64,000 nt of DNA from Alkalihalophilus pseudofirmus OF4 (lineage in GTDB: Bacteria; Bacillota; Bacilli; Bacillales; Bacillaceae_D), in the NCBI RefSeq assembly GCF_000005825.2, contig NC_013791.2, positions 1,054,001 to 1,118,000 of the forward strand, written 5' to 3'. Within the stretch, counting starts at the first letter, position 1. Every line of letters begins with the position of its first letter. Made by a program: the position numbers and the translations under genes. Of the stretch, positions 35,524 through 48,105 are shown piece after piece. The notes beneath the pieces were generated by a model. It did no database searches and had not been told where the DNA came from. It saw only the letters and a list, made by a program, of their open reading frames with translations.

Positions 35524-37344
35524 ATGAATAACAATGACCGCATAGAGCGCCAGAAGAAAATCCGAAATTTCTCGATCATTGCTCACATTGACCACGGAAA
35601 GTCAACGTTAGCTGATCGAATTTTAGAGAAAACAGGCGCCCTGACTGACCGTGAAATGAAAGACCAAACGCTTGATGCAATGGACCTTGAGCGCGAGCGT
35701 GGAATTACAATTAAATTAAATGCTGTTCAATTAACCTATACAGCTAAAGACGGCGAAGAATATATTTTCCACTTAATTGATACTCCAGGACATGTAGATT
35801 TTACATATGAAGTATCGAGAAGTTTAGCAGCTTGTGAAGGGGCTTTGTTAATTGTTGACTCAGCACAAGGCATTGAAGCGCAAACTCTTGCCAATGTTTA
35901 TTTGGCCCTTGATAATGATCTCGAGATCTTGCCGGTCATCAATAAAATTGACCTTCCAAGTGCAGAGCCTGAGCGCGTGAAACAAGAGGTAGAGGATGTA
36001 ATCGGTCTTGATGCATCTGATGCTGTACTTGCATCTGCAAAAAATGGAATTGGAATTGAAGAGATCTTAGAGCAAGTGGTCGAAAAGGTACCTGCACCAA
36101 CTGGTGACCCGAACGCCCCACTTAAAGCCTTAATTTTCGATTCTCTATATGATTCATATCGCGGTGTCGTAGCTTATATTCGTATTATTGATGGCACAGT
36201 GAAGCCTGGCCAGAAGATTAAAATGATGGCTACAGGAAAAGAATTTGAAGTAACTGAGATTGGGGTATTTACGCCAAAAGCAGAAAAACGTGATGAGCTG
36301 ACTGTCGGAGATGTAGGATTTTTAACGGCAGCGATTAAAAATGTAGGGGATACGCGTGTCGGTGATACGATTACGAATGCTGTGAACCCGGCATCTGAGC
36401 CACTGCCAGGCTACCGTCGCATGAATCCGATGGTATACTGTGGTCTTTACCCAATCGATACAAATGATTACAATGACCTTCGTGAAGCTCTTGAGCGTCT
36501 TGAGTTAAATGATGCTTCATTGCAATATGAGCCAGAAACATCTCAGGCGCTAGGTTTTGGTTTCCGCTGCGGATTCTTAGGACTTTTGCACATGGAAATC
36601 ATTCAAGAGCGTATTGAACGTGAATTTGGTATCTCTCTTATCACTACAGCACCAAGTGTTGTGTACAAGGTTCAGCTGACTAGTGGGGAAGACCTTCAAA
36701 TTGATAATCCGTCTAATATGCCTGATGCACAAAAGATTGATTATGTGGAAGAACCTTATGTAAAAGCAAAAGTAATGGTTCCAAATGATTATGTAGGTTC
36801 AGTAATGGAGCTTTGCCAAGGTAAACGTGGAATTTTCATTGACATGCAATACTTAGATGAGAACCGTGTACAAATTGTTTATGAAATTCCTTTATCTGAA
36901 ATTGTCTATGACTTCTTTGATCAATTAAAATCAAATACAAAAGGTTATGCTTCATTTGATTATGAGTTGATCGGCTATAAACAATCTAAGCTGGTTAAAA
37001 TGGATATCTTGTTAAATGGTGAGAAGGTCGATGCCCTATCGGTTATTGTTCACCGCGATTCAGCTTATGACCGAGGCAAAATCATTGTTGAAAAGTTAAA
37101 AGAGTTAATCCCTCGTCAGCAATTTGAAGTGCCTGTTCAAGCTAGTATTGGACAAAAAGTTATTGCAAGATCTACGATTAAAGCGATGCGTAAAAATGTA
37201 CTTGCTAAATGTTACGGCGGGGATATCTCACGTAAACGTAAGCTTCTTGAGAAGCAAAAAGAAGGTAAGAAGCGAATGAAGTCTGTTGGTAACGTGGAAG
37301 TACCGCAAGAAGCCTTCATGGCCGTTCTTCGTATGGATGAATAA
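35524..37344 (+). CDS. lepA: Elongation factor 4 (LepA)
   Basis: Ribosome-associated translational GTPase. G motifs: [24 protein letters not shown] and SAK. The LepA-specific C-terminal domain ends [20 protein letters not shown]. 606 aa from the ATG at 35524, with TAGGAG 10 nt upstream; the open frame begins at a GTG 12 codons earlier that lies essentially at the transcription start. Confidence 0.97.
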   Translation: MNNNDRIERQKKIRNFSIIAHIDHGKSTLADRILEKTGALTDREMKDQTLDAMDLERERGITIKLNAVQLTYTAKDGEEYIFHLIDTPGHVDFTYEVSRSLAACEGALLIVDSAQGIEAQTLANVYLALDNDLEILPVINKIDLPSAEPERVKQEVEDVIGLDASDAVLASAKNGIGIEEILEQVVEKVPAPTGDPNAPLKALIFDSLYDSYRGVVAYIRIIDGTVKPGQKIKMMATGKEFEVTEIGVFTPKAEKRDELTVGDVGFLTAAIKNVGDTRVGDTITNAVNPASEPLPGYRRMNPMVYCGLYPIDTNDYNDLREALERLELNDASLQYEPETSQALGFGFRCGFLGLLHMEIIQERIEREFGISLITTAPSVVYKVQLTSGEDLQIDNPSNMPDAQKIDYVEEPYVKAKVMVPNDYVGSVMELCQGKRGIFIDMQYLDENRVQIVYEIPLSEIVYDFFDQLKSNTKGYASFDYELIGYKQSKLVKMDILLNGEKVDALSVIVHRDSAYDRGKIIVEKLKELIPRQQFEVPVQASIGQKVIARSTIKAMRKNVLAKCYGGDISRKRKLLEKQKEGKKRMKSVGNVEVPQEAFMAVLRMDE

Positions 37345-37353
37345 TACAATGAT

Positions 37354-37380
37354 AACCGCAGGGATTCCTGCGGTTTTATT
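37354..37380 (+). terminator. Terminator of lepA
   Basis: Stem AACCGCAGG/CCTGCGGTT with a 4-nt loop and TTTATT. Confidence 0.82.
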
Positions 37381-37398
37381 GTTAGCAGGAGGAATAAT

Positions 37399-38544
37399 AT
37401 GAGGACAGCAGCATATATTCACATCCCTTTTTGTGAGCATATTTGTCACTATTGTGATTTTAATAAAGTATTTTTGAAAAACCAGCCGGTCGATGAGTAC
37501 ATTCAAGCACTGCTTCACGAAATGCATATGACGATTAATGAAGCAAAGCCCGATCAGCTTAAAACAATCTATGTCGGCGGTGGAACCCCTACCGCTTTAA
37601 CGGCTGCTCAGTTACGAACTCTATTTGCCGAAATGCATTCGATCCTTCCTATGGAGCAGATTGAGGAATTTACGGTGGAAGTTAATCCAGATAGCAGTGA
37701 AGAAGAAAAGCTTGCTGTTATGAAAGAATTCGGGGTGAATCGTCTTAGCATCGGAGTGCAGTCCTTTGATCAATCACTATTAGACGCGATCGGCCGAACG
37801 CACTCAAGTGATAGTGTGCATGACGCTGTTAAGAGGAGCAGAGAAGCAGGCTTTGATAATCTATCGCTTGACCTAATGTTTGGTCTGCCGCATCAATCGG
37901 TCGAACAATTTATTGATACGATTGAAAAAGCAGCTGAATTAGGGGTAGAACATCTATCTGCTTATTCATTAAAAATTGAAGAGAAGACAGTGTTTTTTAA
38001 TCGTCAGCGCAAGGGGAAATTAAGTTTGCCTCCTGAAGAAGATGAGGTAACAATGTATGAAGAGCTTAGAAAACGTACGAAAGCTCATGGTTTCGTACAA
38101 TATGAAATCTCCAACTTCGCTAAGCCCGGACGAGAAAGTAAGCATAATCTCGTTTATTGGAATAACGATGAATATTATGGTTTCGGTGCTGGGGCTCACG
38201 GGTATGTAAATGGCGTTCGCCATCAAAACATTGGTCCGGTGCCAAAGTATATAGAAGCTGTAAATCAAAAGAAGCTGCCTTACCTTAATGAACATAAAGT
38301 CAGTAGAGTAGAACAAATTGAAGAAGCGATGTTTATGGGCCTGAGAAAGCTTAACGGGGTAGATCTTGACGAGTTATCTAAACGCTACGATAAAGACCTT
38401 AACAAGCTCTATCACGATCAAATAAAGGATTTATCTGAGCGAGGGTTGCTAGTTAGTGAGCAAGGCATGCTAAAACTGACAAACGAGGGACTGTTGTTAG
38501 CCAATGAAGTATTTGAACAGTTTCTTGCTGTGTTAGAGGATTAG
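37399..38544 (+). CDS. hemW: HemW, radical-SAM haem chaperone-like protein
   Basis: 381-aa radical SAM protein formerly called oxygen-independent coproporphyrinogen III oxidase. The cluster motif is CEHICHYCDF (CX3CX2C), followed by VGGGTPTAL. It lacks the fourth cysteine of true HemN, which favours HemW. AGGAGGA precedes the ATG. Confidence 0.93.
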   Translation: MRTAAYIHIPFCEHICHYCDFNKVFLKNQPVDEYIQALLHEMHMTINEAKPDQLKTIYVGGGTPTALTAAQLRTLFAEMHSILPMEQIEEFTVEVNPDSSEEEKLAVMKEFGVNRLSIGVQSFDQSLLDAIGRTHSSDSVHDAVKRSREAGFDNLSLDLMFGLPHQSVEQFIDTIEKAAELGVEHLSAYSLKIEEKTVFFNRQRKGKLSLPPEEDEVTMYEELRKRTKAHGFVQYEISNFAKPGRESKHNLVYWNNDEYYGFGAGAHGYVNGVRHQNIGPVPKYIEAVNQKKLPYLNEHKVSRVEQIEEAMFMGLRKLNGVDLDELSKRYDKDLNKLYHDQIKDLSERGLLVSEQGMLKLTNEGLLLANEVFEQFLAVLED

Positions 38545-38588
38545 CAAAAAAACCGAACGTTTATTTTAGAAGAAATGTTGTTTTGAAG

Positions 38589-38617
38589 TTGACAAATCCT
38601 GACCTATTTGATAATTT
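38589..38617 (+). promoter_or_regulatory. Sigma-A promoter of the hrcA-dnaK operon
   Basis: TTGACA (38589-38594), 17-nt spacer, TAATTT (38612-38617), directly upstream of CIRCE. Confidence 0.75.
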
Positions 38618-38627
38618 ATCATTAGAT

Positions 38628-38654
38628 TTAGCACTCGATCATTGTGAGTGCTAA
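38628..38654 (+). promoter_or_regulatory. CIRCE operator (HrcA binding site)
   Basis: Perfect TTAGCACTC-N9-GAGTGCTAA between the promoter and the hrcA start. HrcA bound here represses the heat-shock operon. Confidence 0.98.
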
Positions 38655-38669
38655 CAGAGGTGATGAGAG

Positions 38670-39701
38670 ATGTTAACAGATAGACAATTGTTAATTCTGC
38701 ACGCCATAGTTGATGATTATATCCGGTCGGCAGAGCCAGTCGGTTCTCGCAGCATCTCTAAGCGAGAAGATATAACATTTAGTCCAGCGACGATCAGAAA
38801 TGACATGGCTGACCTAGAGGAACTCGGCTTTTTAGAGAAGCCTCACAGCTCTGCAGGACGTATTCCGTCTCAAAAAGGGTACAGGTATTACGTTGATAAC
38901 ATGCTCATGCCTCATGATCTGACTGAAGATGAGCAAGCTAATATCCGTACGATCTTTTCTGATCGAATGCAGGAGATTGAACAAGTCATTCAACAGTCAG
39001 CAAAGCTATTGTCTAATATGACAAGCTATATTTCGATTGTTCTAGGTCCTGAAATGTTTGAAGCCAAGCTTCGCTCGCTTCAGATCATTCCCCTTGCTAA
39101 AGGGTCGGCTATCCTGATCTTGGTAACTGACACAGGACATGTAGAAAATCAAACGATCCAGCTGCCAGATACGATTGAGGCTTCTGATATCGAACGAGTG
39201 GTAAACATTTTAAATGACCGCTTAATGGGTGTGCCGCTATTTAAGCTTCGTCAAAAATTGAATACAGAAGTGAGCAAAGTGATGCGTGCACATGTCACAA
39301 ACTATGAACAGATCCTGTCTTCACTTGAACACTCACTTACTAATGATCGTTCAGAAAAAGTGTTCTACAGCGGTAAAACGAATCTTTTATCGCAGCCAGA
39401 ATTTCGTGACGTTGATAAAGTGAGAATGCTGTTAAACATGCTTGAAGAAGATCAGCTGATGCAGCAGATTCTTCGTGCTCCACATCAAGGAATACAGGTG
39501 AAAATAGGGCAGGAAAACAATCTTGAAGCCTTTGATTCATGCAGCATGATTACAGCGACGTATTCGATTGGCGGCAAGCATATGGGAACAATCGGTATCT
39601 TAGGACCGACGCGTATGGAATACCGTCGTGTTATCGGAGTGGTCGATTCGGTTTCAAAAGATTTAACAAAGCTTCTAACTAACTTGTATCACGAAAGTTA
39701 A
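38670..39701 (+). CDS. hrcA: Heat-inducible transcription repressor HrcA
   Basis: 343-aa repressor of class I heat-shock genes. N-terminal winged helix (SAEPVGSRSISKR, FSPATIRNDMADLEELGFLE), then the dimerisation/GAF-like domain ending in IGILGPTRMEYRRVI. GAGGTGATGAG precedes the ATG. It controls its own operon through the CIRCE element upstream. Confidence 0.97.
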   Translation: MLTDRQLLILHAIVDDYIRSAEPVGSRSISKREDITFSPATIRNDMADLEELGFLEKPHSSAGRIPSQKGYRYYVDNMLMPHDLTEDEQANIRTIFSDRMQEIEQVIQQSAKLLSNMTSYISIVLGPEMFEAKLRSLQIIPLAKGSAILILVTDTGHVENQTIQLPDTIEASDIERVVNILNDRLMGVPLFKLRQKLNTEVSKVMRAHVTNYEQILSSLEHSLTNDRSEKVFYSGKTNLLSQPEFRDVDKVRMLLNMLEEDQLMQQILRAPHQGIQVKIGQENNLEAFDSCSMITATYSIGGKHMGTIGILGPTRMEYRRVIGVVDSVSKDLTKLLTNLYHES

Positions 39702-39830
39702 AAGTGGTAATATTGTTAGTTGATGGTAAAAATATGATTGGTCAAAAAGAAACAGTTGCGAATAACGTAGCGTTTTTTATAAAGAGCCTGCTAAAAGCAG
39801 ACGACTTGATTTCGATAGGAGGTGAAACAG

Positions 39831-40397
39831 ATGACTGAAAAAGACACAAACACACTAGAAGATGAACTAAAAGCAGAAGATACTGAGCAAGAAGCAGTTG
39901 ATACAGATCAAAACGAGGCATCAGCATCTGATGAAACAGAAGTGGTGGAAGCAGAAGAAAATCCCCTTGAAGCACAAGTTGCGGAGTTAAACAATCGTAT
40001 GCTGCGTGTTCAAGCTGATTATGATAATTTCCGTCGCCGTTCTCGCGAAGAAAAAGAGGCGGCTGCAAAATATCGATCTCAAGCACTAATTGAAGGTTTA
40101 CTTCCAGTTGTTGATAATTTTGAGCGTGCCCTTCTCGTTAAGCCTGAATCAGAAGAAGCACAATCTCTTCTAAGCGGTATGGAAATGGTGTACCGTCAAT
40201 TAAAAGATACACTTAAAAATGAAGGTGTTGAAGTAATTGAAACAACGGGACAATCGTTTGATCCGCACTTGCATCAAGCAGTAATGCAGGTAAGTGAAGA
40301 CGGGTTTGAATCAAATCAAATCGTGGAAGAATTACAAAAGGGTTATAAATTAAAGGATCGCGTCTTAAGACCTTCTATGGTCAAAGTAAACGCGTAA
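39831..40397 (+). CDS. grpE: Nucleotide exchange factor GrpE
   Basis: 188-aa DnaK co-chaperone. A long acidic N-terminal tail (Glu/Asp-rich to residue about 45), a coiled coil and the beta domain ([26 protein letters not shown]). GGAGGTGAAACAG before the ATG at 39831; the frame-opening GTG at 39822 is part of that ribosome binding site. Confidence 0.96.
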   Translation: MTEKDTNTLEDELKAEDTEQEAVDTDQNEASASDETEVVEAEENPLEAQVAELNNRMLRVQADYDNFRRRSREEKEAAAKYRSQALIEGLLPVVDNFERALLVKPESEEAQSLLSGMEMVYRQLKDTLKNEGVEVIETTGQSFDPHLHQAVMQVSEDGFESNQIVEELQKGYKLKDRVLRPSMVKVNA

Positions 40398-40437
40398 TCC
40401 TTACATAGATCTATATAAATTAAACGATTGAAACTAG

Positions 40438-42282
<1,845 letters not shown>

Positions 42283-42321
42283 GACAGCAGTACAATCATA
42301 ATGAAATGTAAGACCTCTTTG

Positions 42322-42358
42322 AAAAGTCAAAGTCAGCTCGTATGACTTTGACTTTTTC
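42322..42358 (+). terminator. Terminator between dnaK and dnaJ
   Basis: Stem AAGTCAAAGTCA/TGACTTTGACTT and T-run. It could reduce dnaJ expression relative to dnaK. Confidence 0.82.
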
Positions 42359-42456
42359 TCTGAGATGACTTGAAAGCTGGGGCACTTAAAGTGCTTGCGC
42401 ATCTTAAACGGGTAATGATATGATGTACGTTATGGAATAGAATCGGGAGTGTTGAC

Positions 42457-43572
42457 ATGAGTAAACGTGATTTTTATGAAGTTCTCGGTGTCGATCAAAA
42501 TGCATCTGTTGATGAAGTGAAAAAAGCTTATCGTAAGCTTGCTCGCAAGTATCATCCAGATGTCAATAAAGCACCGGATGCAGAAGATAAATTTAAAGAA
42601 GTAAAAGAAGCCTATGATACATTAAGCGATCCCCAAAAGAAGTCGCATTATGATCAATTCGGTCACACTGATCCAAACCAAGGCTTTGGCGGAGGCGGAG
42701 CTGGCGGCTTTGATGGATTTGGTGATATCTTTGATATGTTCTTTGGAGGCGGAGGCGGTCGCCGCAATCCAAATGCTCCTCGTCAAGGAGCAGATCTTCA
42801 GTATACGATGACACTTGAGTTTAAAGAAGCCGTTTTTGGTAAAGATACTGAAATTGAAATTCCTCGTGAAGAAACCTGTCAAACATGTACAGGATCAGGT
42901 GCTAAGCCTGGAACGAAGCCTGAAACTTGCTCACATTGCGGCGGGGCTGGACAACTGAATGTGGAGCAGAATACACCATTTGGCCGAGTTGTGAATCGTC
43001 GTGTATGTCATCATTGTGACGGAACAGGTAAATTCATTAAGGATAAATGTTCTACTTGCGGCGGAAAAGGAAAAGTCCGCAAGCGTAAAAAGATCAGCGT
43101 GAAAGTTCCTGCTGGTATTGATCACGGACAGCAGCTCCGTGTCTCTGGACAAGGAGAAGCTGGTGTAAACGGTGGACCTCCGGGTGACTTATTTGTCGTC
43201 TTTAATGTGAAACCGCACGAATTCTTTGAGCGTGACGGGGATGATATATACTGCGAAATGCCTCTTACATTTGCTCAAGTAGCATTAGGTGACGAGATTG
43301 AAGTCCCTACATTAAACGGCAAAGTGAAACTTAAAGTCCCAGCAGGTACGCAAACGGGTACTAACTTCCGTTTACGTGGAAAAGGTGTACCGAACGTACA
43401 TGGGCGTGGTCAAGGAGATCAACATGTACAAGTACGTGTTGTGACTCCGAAGAACTTAACAGAAAAAGAGAAAGATATGATTCGTGAATTTGCTAAAATG
43501 TCAGGCGGACAGCCTGATGAGCAAAATGATAACTTTTTTGCAAAAGTAAAACGTGCGTTTAAAGGCGATTAA
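42457..43572 (+). CDS. dnaJ: Chaperone DnaJ (Hsp40)
   Basis: 371-aa co-chaperone. J domain with HPD (KYHPDVNK), a Gly/Phe-rich segment (residues about 70-105) and four zinc-finger repeats ([32 protein letters not shown]), then the substrate-binding C-terminal domains. GGGAGTGTTGAC before the ATG. Confidence 0.98.
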   Translation: MSKRDFYEVLGVDQNASVDEVKKAYRKLARKYHPDVNKAPDAEDKFKEVKEAYDTLSDPQKKSHYDQFGHTDPNQGFGGGGAGGFDGFGDIFDMFFGGGGGRRNPNAPRQGADLQYTMTLEFKEAVFGKDTEIEIPREETCQTCTGSGAKPGTKPETCSHCGGAGQLNVEQNTPFGRVVNRRVCHHCDGTGKFIKDKCSTCGGKGKVRKRKKISVKVPAGIDHGQQLRVSGQGEAGVNGGPPGDLFVVFNVKPHEFFERDGDDIYCEMPLTFAQVALGDEIEVPTLNGKVKLKVPAGTQTGTNFRLRGKGVPNVHGRGQGDQHVQVRVVTPKNLTEKEKDMIREFAKMSGGQPDEQNDNFFAKVKRAFKGD

Positions 43573-43598
43573 TGTTTGGTTTATAACAAAATGAAGCG

Positions 43599-43635
43599 AA
43601 GCAGCAAAGGACACTAGCCCTTTGCTGCTTTCTCC
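43599..43635 (+). terminator. Terminator of dnaJ
   Basis: Stem AAGCAGCAAAGG/CCTTTGCTGCTT followed by TCTCC; the T-run is short, so readthrough into prmA is possible. Confidence 0.65.
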
Positions 43636-43701
43636 CTGTTATGTGACGTCTGTATTTGGGAAATGACTTAGGAAAAATGATAAGGATGGAGTTGGGCAAG
43701 A

Positions 43702-44634
43702 ATGAAATGGTCGGAGTTTAGTATCCATACGACAGAGGAAGCGGTAGAACCAGTGTGTAATATTTTGCATGAAGCAGGAGCGAGCGGAGTTGTGATTGAG
43801 GACCCGATTGACCTGATTAAAGACTGGGGCGTGCACTACGGCGAAATTTATCAACTTTCTCCTGATGATTACCCAGAAGACGGCGTCATTGTAAAAGCTT
43901 ATTTTCCGGTGAACAGCTTTTTACTTGAGACCATTGATGAAGTAAAAGCATCAATAAACGGTTTAACAACTTATGAGATTGATCTTGGCCGCAATAGCGT
44001 TCAACTAGCAGAAGTGAACGAAGAAGACTGGGCTACTGCATGGAAGAAATACTATAAGCCTGTTAAAATCTCTAAATCCATTACGATCACACCAACATGG
44101 GAAGACTACACTCCTACAGAAGATGAAATGATCATTGAACTTGACCCGGGTATGGCCTTTGGAACAGGAACTCATCCAACAACCGTTCTTTGTATTCAAG
44201 CATTGGAAAGTGTCATGCAGGGCGGGGAAGAAGTCATTGATGTAGGGACAGGCTCAGGTGTATTAAGTATCGCTGCGGCAAAGCTGGGCGCAAAACGCGT
44301 TATCGGCCTAGATTTGGATCAAGTAGCGGTAGATAGTGCTGCATTAAATGTAGAGTTAAATCAGGTACATGATACCGTAACAGTTCGTCAAGGCAACCTG
44401 CTTGAGCAAATTGATGGAAGCTATGATTTAGTAGTTGCCAATATTTTAGCGGAAGTGATTGTTCAATTTGTTCAAGATGCGGCAGCGATTCTTAAACCAG
44501 GCGGTGCTTTTATTACATCTGGAATCATTAAGCGTAAAAAACAAGAAGTAAAAGATTCTTTAGTTTCTGCTGGCTTTACCATTGATGAAGTGATTGAAAT
44601 GGATGACTGGGTAGCCATCATTGCTAGGAAATAA
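43702..44634 (+). CDS. prmA: Ribosomal protein L11 methyltransferase
   Basis: 310-aa SAM-dependent trimethylase of L11. Catalytic-domain motifs [33 protein letters not shown] and VANILAEVI. Follows dnaJ as in B. subtilis (yqeT). GGAGTTGGG before the ATG. Confidence 0.96.
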   Translation: MKWSEFSIHTTEEAVEPVCNILHEAGASGVVIEDPIDLIKDWGVHYGEIYQLSPDDYPEDGVIVKAYFPVNSFLLETIDEVKASINGLTTYEIDLGRNSVQLAEVNEEDWATAWKKYYKPVKISKSITITPTWEDYTPTEDEMIIELDPGMAFGTGTHPTTVLCIQALESVMQGGEEVIDVGTGSGVLSIAAAKLGAKRVIGLDLDQVAVDSAALNVELNQVHDTVTVRQGNLLEQIDGSYDLVVANILAEVIVQFVQDAAAILKPGGAFITSGIIKRKKQEVKDSLVSAGFTIDEVIEMDDWVAIIARK

Positions 44635-44662
44635 CCACTGCTGTTAAAGTGAGGACGATACA

Positions 44663-45415
44663 ATGCAACGTTATTTTGTCTCAGAAGATCAATTAAATGG
44701 CTCAATTGTTACCATTACTGGTGATGATGTCAAACATATTGCCAGAGTGATGCGAATGCAAGAGGGCGAAGAGATCATTGTTTCAAATAATGCAGGAAGA
44801 ACGGTGCTGGCTAAGCTCAAGAAATTGAGTGAAAGTGACATCCAAGCTGAAGTATTAGAAGAGCTGGATCCAAAGACAGAATTACCCATTAAGGTAACAG
44901 TTGCGCAAGGACTGCCTAAAGGTGATAAACTAGAGTTAATTACACAAAAAGGAACGGAGCTCGGTGTCAGCTGCTTTCAGCCCTTTCAAGCCTCACGCTC
45001 GATCGTAAAATGGGATATGAAAAAGGCAAAAAAGAAAGTTGAACGCCTTGAGAAGATTGCAAAAGAAGCGGCTGAGCAGTCATACCGAGAAATCATTCCT
45101 ACTATCAAGGAAGCAGCTTCTTTTACCCAGCTCTTAGAAACGATTGAAAGCTACACGCATACTATTGTAGCTTATGAAGAGAGCGCAAAGACGGGTGAGG
45201 CAAGTAATCTGCACAACGTTTTGAACCAGGTAAAGTCAGGGGACTCCGTGTTAATCGTCATTGGTCCAGAAGGCGGATTAACAGAAGAAGAGGTAAGTGC
45301 ACTTGAAGGGAAAGGCGCCGTATTATGCGGGCTTGGTCCTAGAATCATTCGAACAGAAACAGCCCCGCTTTATGTGATGGCGGCTATTTCTTATCATTTA
45401 GAATTAATGAGGTGA
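44663..45415 (+). CDS. rsmE: 16S rRNA m3U1498 methyltransferase RsmE
   Basis: 250-aa SPOUT methyltransferase. N-terminal PUA-like RNA-binding domain, then the knot motifs VIGPEGGLTEEEV and LGPRIIRTETAPLYVMAA. Its 3' end overlaps the mtaB region, whose ribosome binding site lies inside it. Confidence 0.95.
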   Translation: MQRYFVSEDQLNGSIVTITGDDVKHIARVMRMQEGEEIIVSNNAGRTVLAKLKKLSESDIQAEVLEELDPKTELPIKVTVAQGLPKGDKLELITQKGTELGVSCFQPFQASRSIVKWDMKKAKKKVERLEKIAKEAAEQSYREIIPTIKEAASFTQLLETIESYTHTIVAYEESAKTGEASNLHNVLNQVKSGDSVLIVIGPEGGLTEEEVSALEGKGAVLCGLGPRIIRTETAPLYVMAAISYHLELMR

Positions 45416-45420
45416 AGATA

Positions 45421-46770
45421 ATGCCTACTGTGGCTTTTCATACATTAGGTTGTAAAGTAAATCATTATGAAACAGAAGCAATTTGGCAGCTGTTTAAACA
45501 AGAAGGTTACGAGAAAGTAGAGTATGAGCAAACATCAGACGTCTACGTTATTAACACTTGTACTGTAACCAATACAGGCGATAAAAAAAGCCGTCAAGTG
45601 ATTCGTCGAGCGATTCGTAAAAATCCAGACGCGGTTATTTGTGTAACAGGTTGTTATGCTCAAACCTCTCCAGCTGAAATTATGGCCATTCCTGGGGTTG
45701 ATATTGTAGTCGGGACTCAAGACCGTACGAAAATGATCGGCTACATTGAGCAGTTCAAAAAAGAGCGTGAGCCGATCAATGGGGTAGGAAACATTATGAA
45801 GTCTCGTGTATATGAGGAACTTGATGTCCCGGCATTTACCGATCGTACTCGTGCTTCTTTAAAAATCCAAGAGGGCTGTAACAATTTCTGTACCTTCTGT
45901 ATCATCCCTTGGGCGCGCGGTCTTATGCGTTCACGTGACCCGAAAGATGTGATTAAACAAGCAACTCAGCTTGTAGAAGCAGGATACAAAGAAATTGTTC
46001 TCACTGGAATTCATACAGGCGGCTATGGCGAGGATCTAAAGGATTACAGCCTTGCTCGTCTCCTGGAAGATTTAGAGCAGGTAGATGGCTTAAAACGTAT
46101 TCGTATCTCATCAATTGAGGCTAGTCAATTAACAGATGAAGTGATTGAGGTGATTGATCGCTCTGAAAAAGTCGTACGTCACTTACACATTCCGCTACAA
46201 TCAGGTTCAAATACAGTTCTTAAGCGTATGCGCCGTAAATACACAATGGAATTCTTTGCTGAACGTCTTGATCGTTTGAAAGAAGTGCTTCCAGGTCTTG
46301 CCGTTACATCAGATGTCATTGTTGGTTTCCCTGGTGAGACAGAAGAAGAATTCCAAGAAACATTTGATTTTATTGCAAAGCATAAATTCAGTGAGCTTCA
46401 TGTCTTCCCGTATTCAAAACGTACAGGGACACCAGCAGCGCGCATGGATGACCAAATTGATGAAGAAGTAAAGAATGAACGTGTACACCGTTTAATTGAA
46501 CTTTCCAATCAATTAGCAAAAGAATATGCTTCTCAATTTGAAGGAGAGGTTCTTGAAGTGATTCCGGAAGAACGTGATAAAGAGAATCCTGAGAGCGGTT
46601 TGTATATTGGTTATACCGATAATTACCTAAAAGTAAAAGTGAAAGCAACGGATGAGATGATCGGTAAGATCGTTAAAGTAAAAATTGCAAAAGCCGGATA
46701 CCCTTATAACAAAGGTGAATTTGTCCGCGTCTTAGATGATGCCGAGATAAAGCAAGCGGTAAACGGATAA
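45421..46770 (+). CDS. mtaB: tRNA t6A37 methylthiotransferase MtaB
   Basis: Radical SAM methylthiotransferase converting t6A37 to ms2t6A. N-terminal cysteines in TLGCKVNHYE, NTCTVTNTGD and VTGCYAQ hold one cluster. CNNFCTFCIIPWARG (CX3CX2C) holds the SAM cluster; a TRAM domain follows. 449 aa from the ATG at 45421, 6 nt after GAGGTGA; the frame-opening GTG at 45412 belongs to the ribosome binding site. Confidence 0.96.
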   Translation: MPTVAFHTLGCKVNHYETEAIWQLFKQEGYEKVEYEQTSDVYVINTCTVTNTGDKKSRQVIRRAIRKNPDAVICVTGCYAQTSPAEIMAIPGVDIVVGTQDRTKMIGYIEQFKKEREPINGVGNIMKSRVYEELDVPAFTDRTRASLKIQEGCNNFCTFCIIPWARGLMRSRDPKDVIKQATQLVEAGYKEIVLTGIHTGGYGEDLKDYSLARLLEDLEQVDGLKRIRISSIEASQLTDEVIEVIDRSEKVVRHLHIPLQSGSNTVLKRMRRKYTMEFFAERLDRLKEVLPGLAVTSDVIVGFPGETEEEFQETFDFIAKHKFSELHVFPYSKRTGTPAARMDDQIDEEVKNERVHRLIELSNQLAKEYASQFEGEVLEVIPEERDKENPESGLYIGYTDNYLKVKVKATDEMIGKIVKVKIAKAGYPYNKGEFVRVLDDAEIKQAVNG

Positions 46771-46783
46771 CGTAAGGAAGGAT

Positions 46784-46811
46784 AAGACCATGAGTGATCA
46801 TGGTCTTTTTC
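46784..46811 (+). terminator. Terminator of mtaB
   Basis: Stem AAGACCATGA/TCATGGTCTT with a 4-nt loop and TTTTT. Confidence 0.88.
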
Positions 46812-46848
46812 TTATGAGTGGAAGGAAAGGGTCCCTAGATTCCAACTG

Positions 46849-47042
46849 GCGCAATAATCGTCACGGTCTATACAATAGAGACTGACTATGACACATATTA
46901 CTTCTCGACCGGCGCAATTACTGAGCTTTGACGCAATTACGTGTACAAAGAATACAATAACGCATTGGACGGACGCAATTATAAATGAAAGCAACACAAT
47001 AAGACCTTACATCGGCACAATCATAAAATGGCAGCAATTTTA
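46849..47042. repeat. Degenerate 21-bp tandem repeat, ten CAAT cores
   Basis: CAAT-type cores at 46852, 46873, 46894 (CATA variant), 46915, 46934, 46955, 46976, 46997, 47018 and 47035. Seven of nine intervals are exactly 21 bp; the others are 19 and 17. The best-conserved unit reads GGCGCAATTAC or GACGCAATTAT, and the rest of each unit is variable. No coding frame fits it. Confidence 0.75.
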
Positions 47043-47249
47043 AATGCTCTCTAGCCAGGGTCTAAAGAGGTAATCGCTTCCAATAGAATGTCATATAAGG
47101 CTCTTATCTATGGTTATTTAGAAGCTTTCATCCATTTCAGGATACATATTTAGCATTTGTGTAAAAATAAGCTCGTCTAATTAGAACTTTTATGCTACGA
47201 TAATAAAGAGGTACGTACAACTAATGCTAAAGAAAAGAGGCGCTGTAAA

Positions 47250-47924
47250 ATGAGTCAATCAATTGCTAATTTAATCGATCACACAGCTTTAAAAGCGGAT
47301 ACAACAAAAGAACAAATTCTAACTCTTTGTGCTGAGGCAAAAGAATATAAGTTTGCATCAGTATGTGTAAACCCAACTTGGGTAGCGCTTGCAGCAGAGC
47401 AGTTAAAAGATGCAGAAGGTGTAGAAGTTTGTACGGTTATTGGCTTCCCGCTAGGTGCAAGTACTCCAGAAGTTAAAGCATTTGAAACGAAAAATGCGAT
47501 TGAAAATGGTGCAACTGAAGTCGATATGGTGATTAACATCGCAGCACTTAAAGACAAAGATAATGAGCTTGTAGAGCGTGACATTCGTGCGGTTGTAGAA
47601 GCGGCGAAAGGGAAAGCTTTAACGAAAGTAATTATTGAGTCTTGTCTATTAACGGAAGAAGAAAAAATCCGTGCTTGTGAACTTTCTGTTAAAGCAGGCG
47701 CTGACTTTGTTAAAACATCTACTGGTTTTTCAACAGGCGGTGCTACAGTTGAAGATATCGCTCTAATGCGTAAGGTTGTTGGTCCAGAGCTAGGCGTGAA
47801 AGCTTCAGGCGGCGTTCGTGACCTTGAAGGTGCGCGTGCAATGGTTGATGCTGGTGCCACTAGAATTGGAGCAAGTGCCGGCGTTTCTATTGTGAACGGT
47901 GAAAAGTCTAACTCAGACTATTAA
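47250..47924 (+). CDS. deoC: Deoxyribose-phosphate aldolase
   Basis: 224-aa class I aldolase splitting 2-deoxyribose 5-phosphate to glyceraldehyde 3-phosphate and acetaldehyde. Schiff-base lysine in DFVKTSTGF and second lysine in [11 protein letters not shown]-terminal [18 protein letters not shown] precedes the ATG. Here it stands alone rather than with nupC and pdp. Confidence 0.96.
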   Translation: MSQSIANLIDHTALKADTTKEQILTLCAEAKEYKFASVCVNPTWVALAAEQLKDAEGVEVCTVIGFPLGASTPEVKAFETKNAIENGATEVDMVINIAALKDKDNELVERDIRAVVEAAKGKALTKVIIESCLLTEEEKIRACELSVKAGADFVKTSTGFSTGGATVEDIALMRKVVGPELGVKASGGVRDLEGARAMVDAGATRIGASAGVSIVNGEKSNSDY

Positions 47925-47941
47925 TTCTGTATGAAAAAATG

Positions 47942-47979
47942 TAAGCAGACAACTGGGATACTCGGTTGCCTGCTTTTTA
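47942..47979 (+). terminator. Terminator of deoC
   Basis: AAGCAG-CAAC paired with GTTG-CTGCTT with one bulge on each side, followed by TTTTATT. Confidence 0.78.
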
Positions 47980-48105
47980 TTTTGTTAAAGGATAGGTCTA
48001 ATTGAGGAATGTAGCCCGTTTGTTTAATTCTTAACATATTCTCCCAATAAGTAGGGTATATGTATGACAAGACAATGTTTCTACAACTTGGGAGGAGTGT
48101 TCAAC

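Larger units (their letters stand above)
46771..47249. other. 480-bp intergenic region with 21-bp phased repeats
   Basis: Contains the mtaB terminator, the ten-unit phased repeat array (46849-47042, listed separately) and about 200 bp of AT-rich sequence before deoC. No promoter with convincing spacing was assigned to deoC. Confidence 0.6.

Noticed and set aside
47279-47860. 193-codon open frame on the minus strand across deoC
   Set aside because: It is an exact antisense shadow of deoC with Ser/Ala/Thr-rich composition typical of reverse-strand frames.
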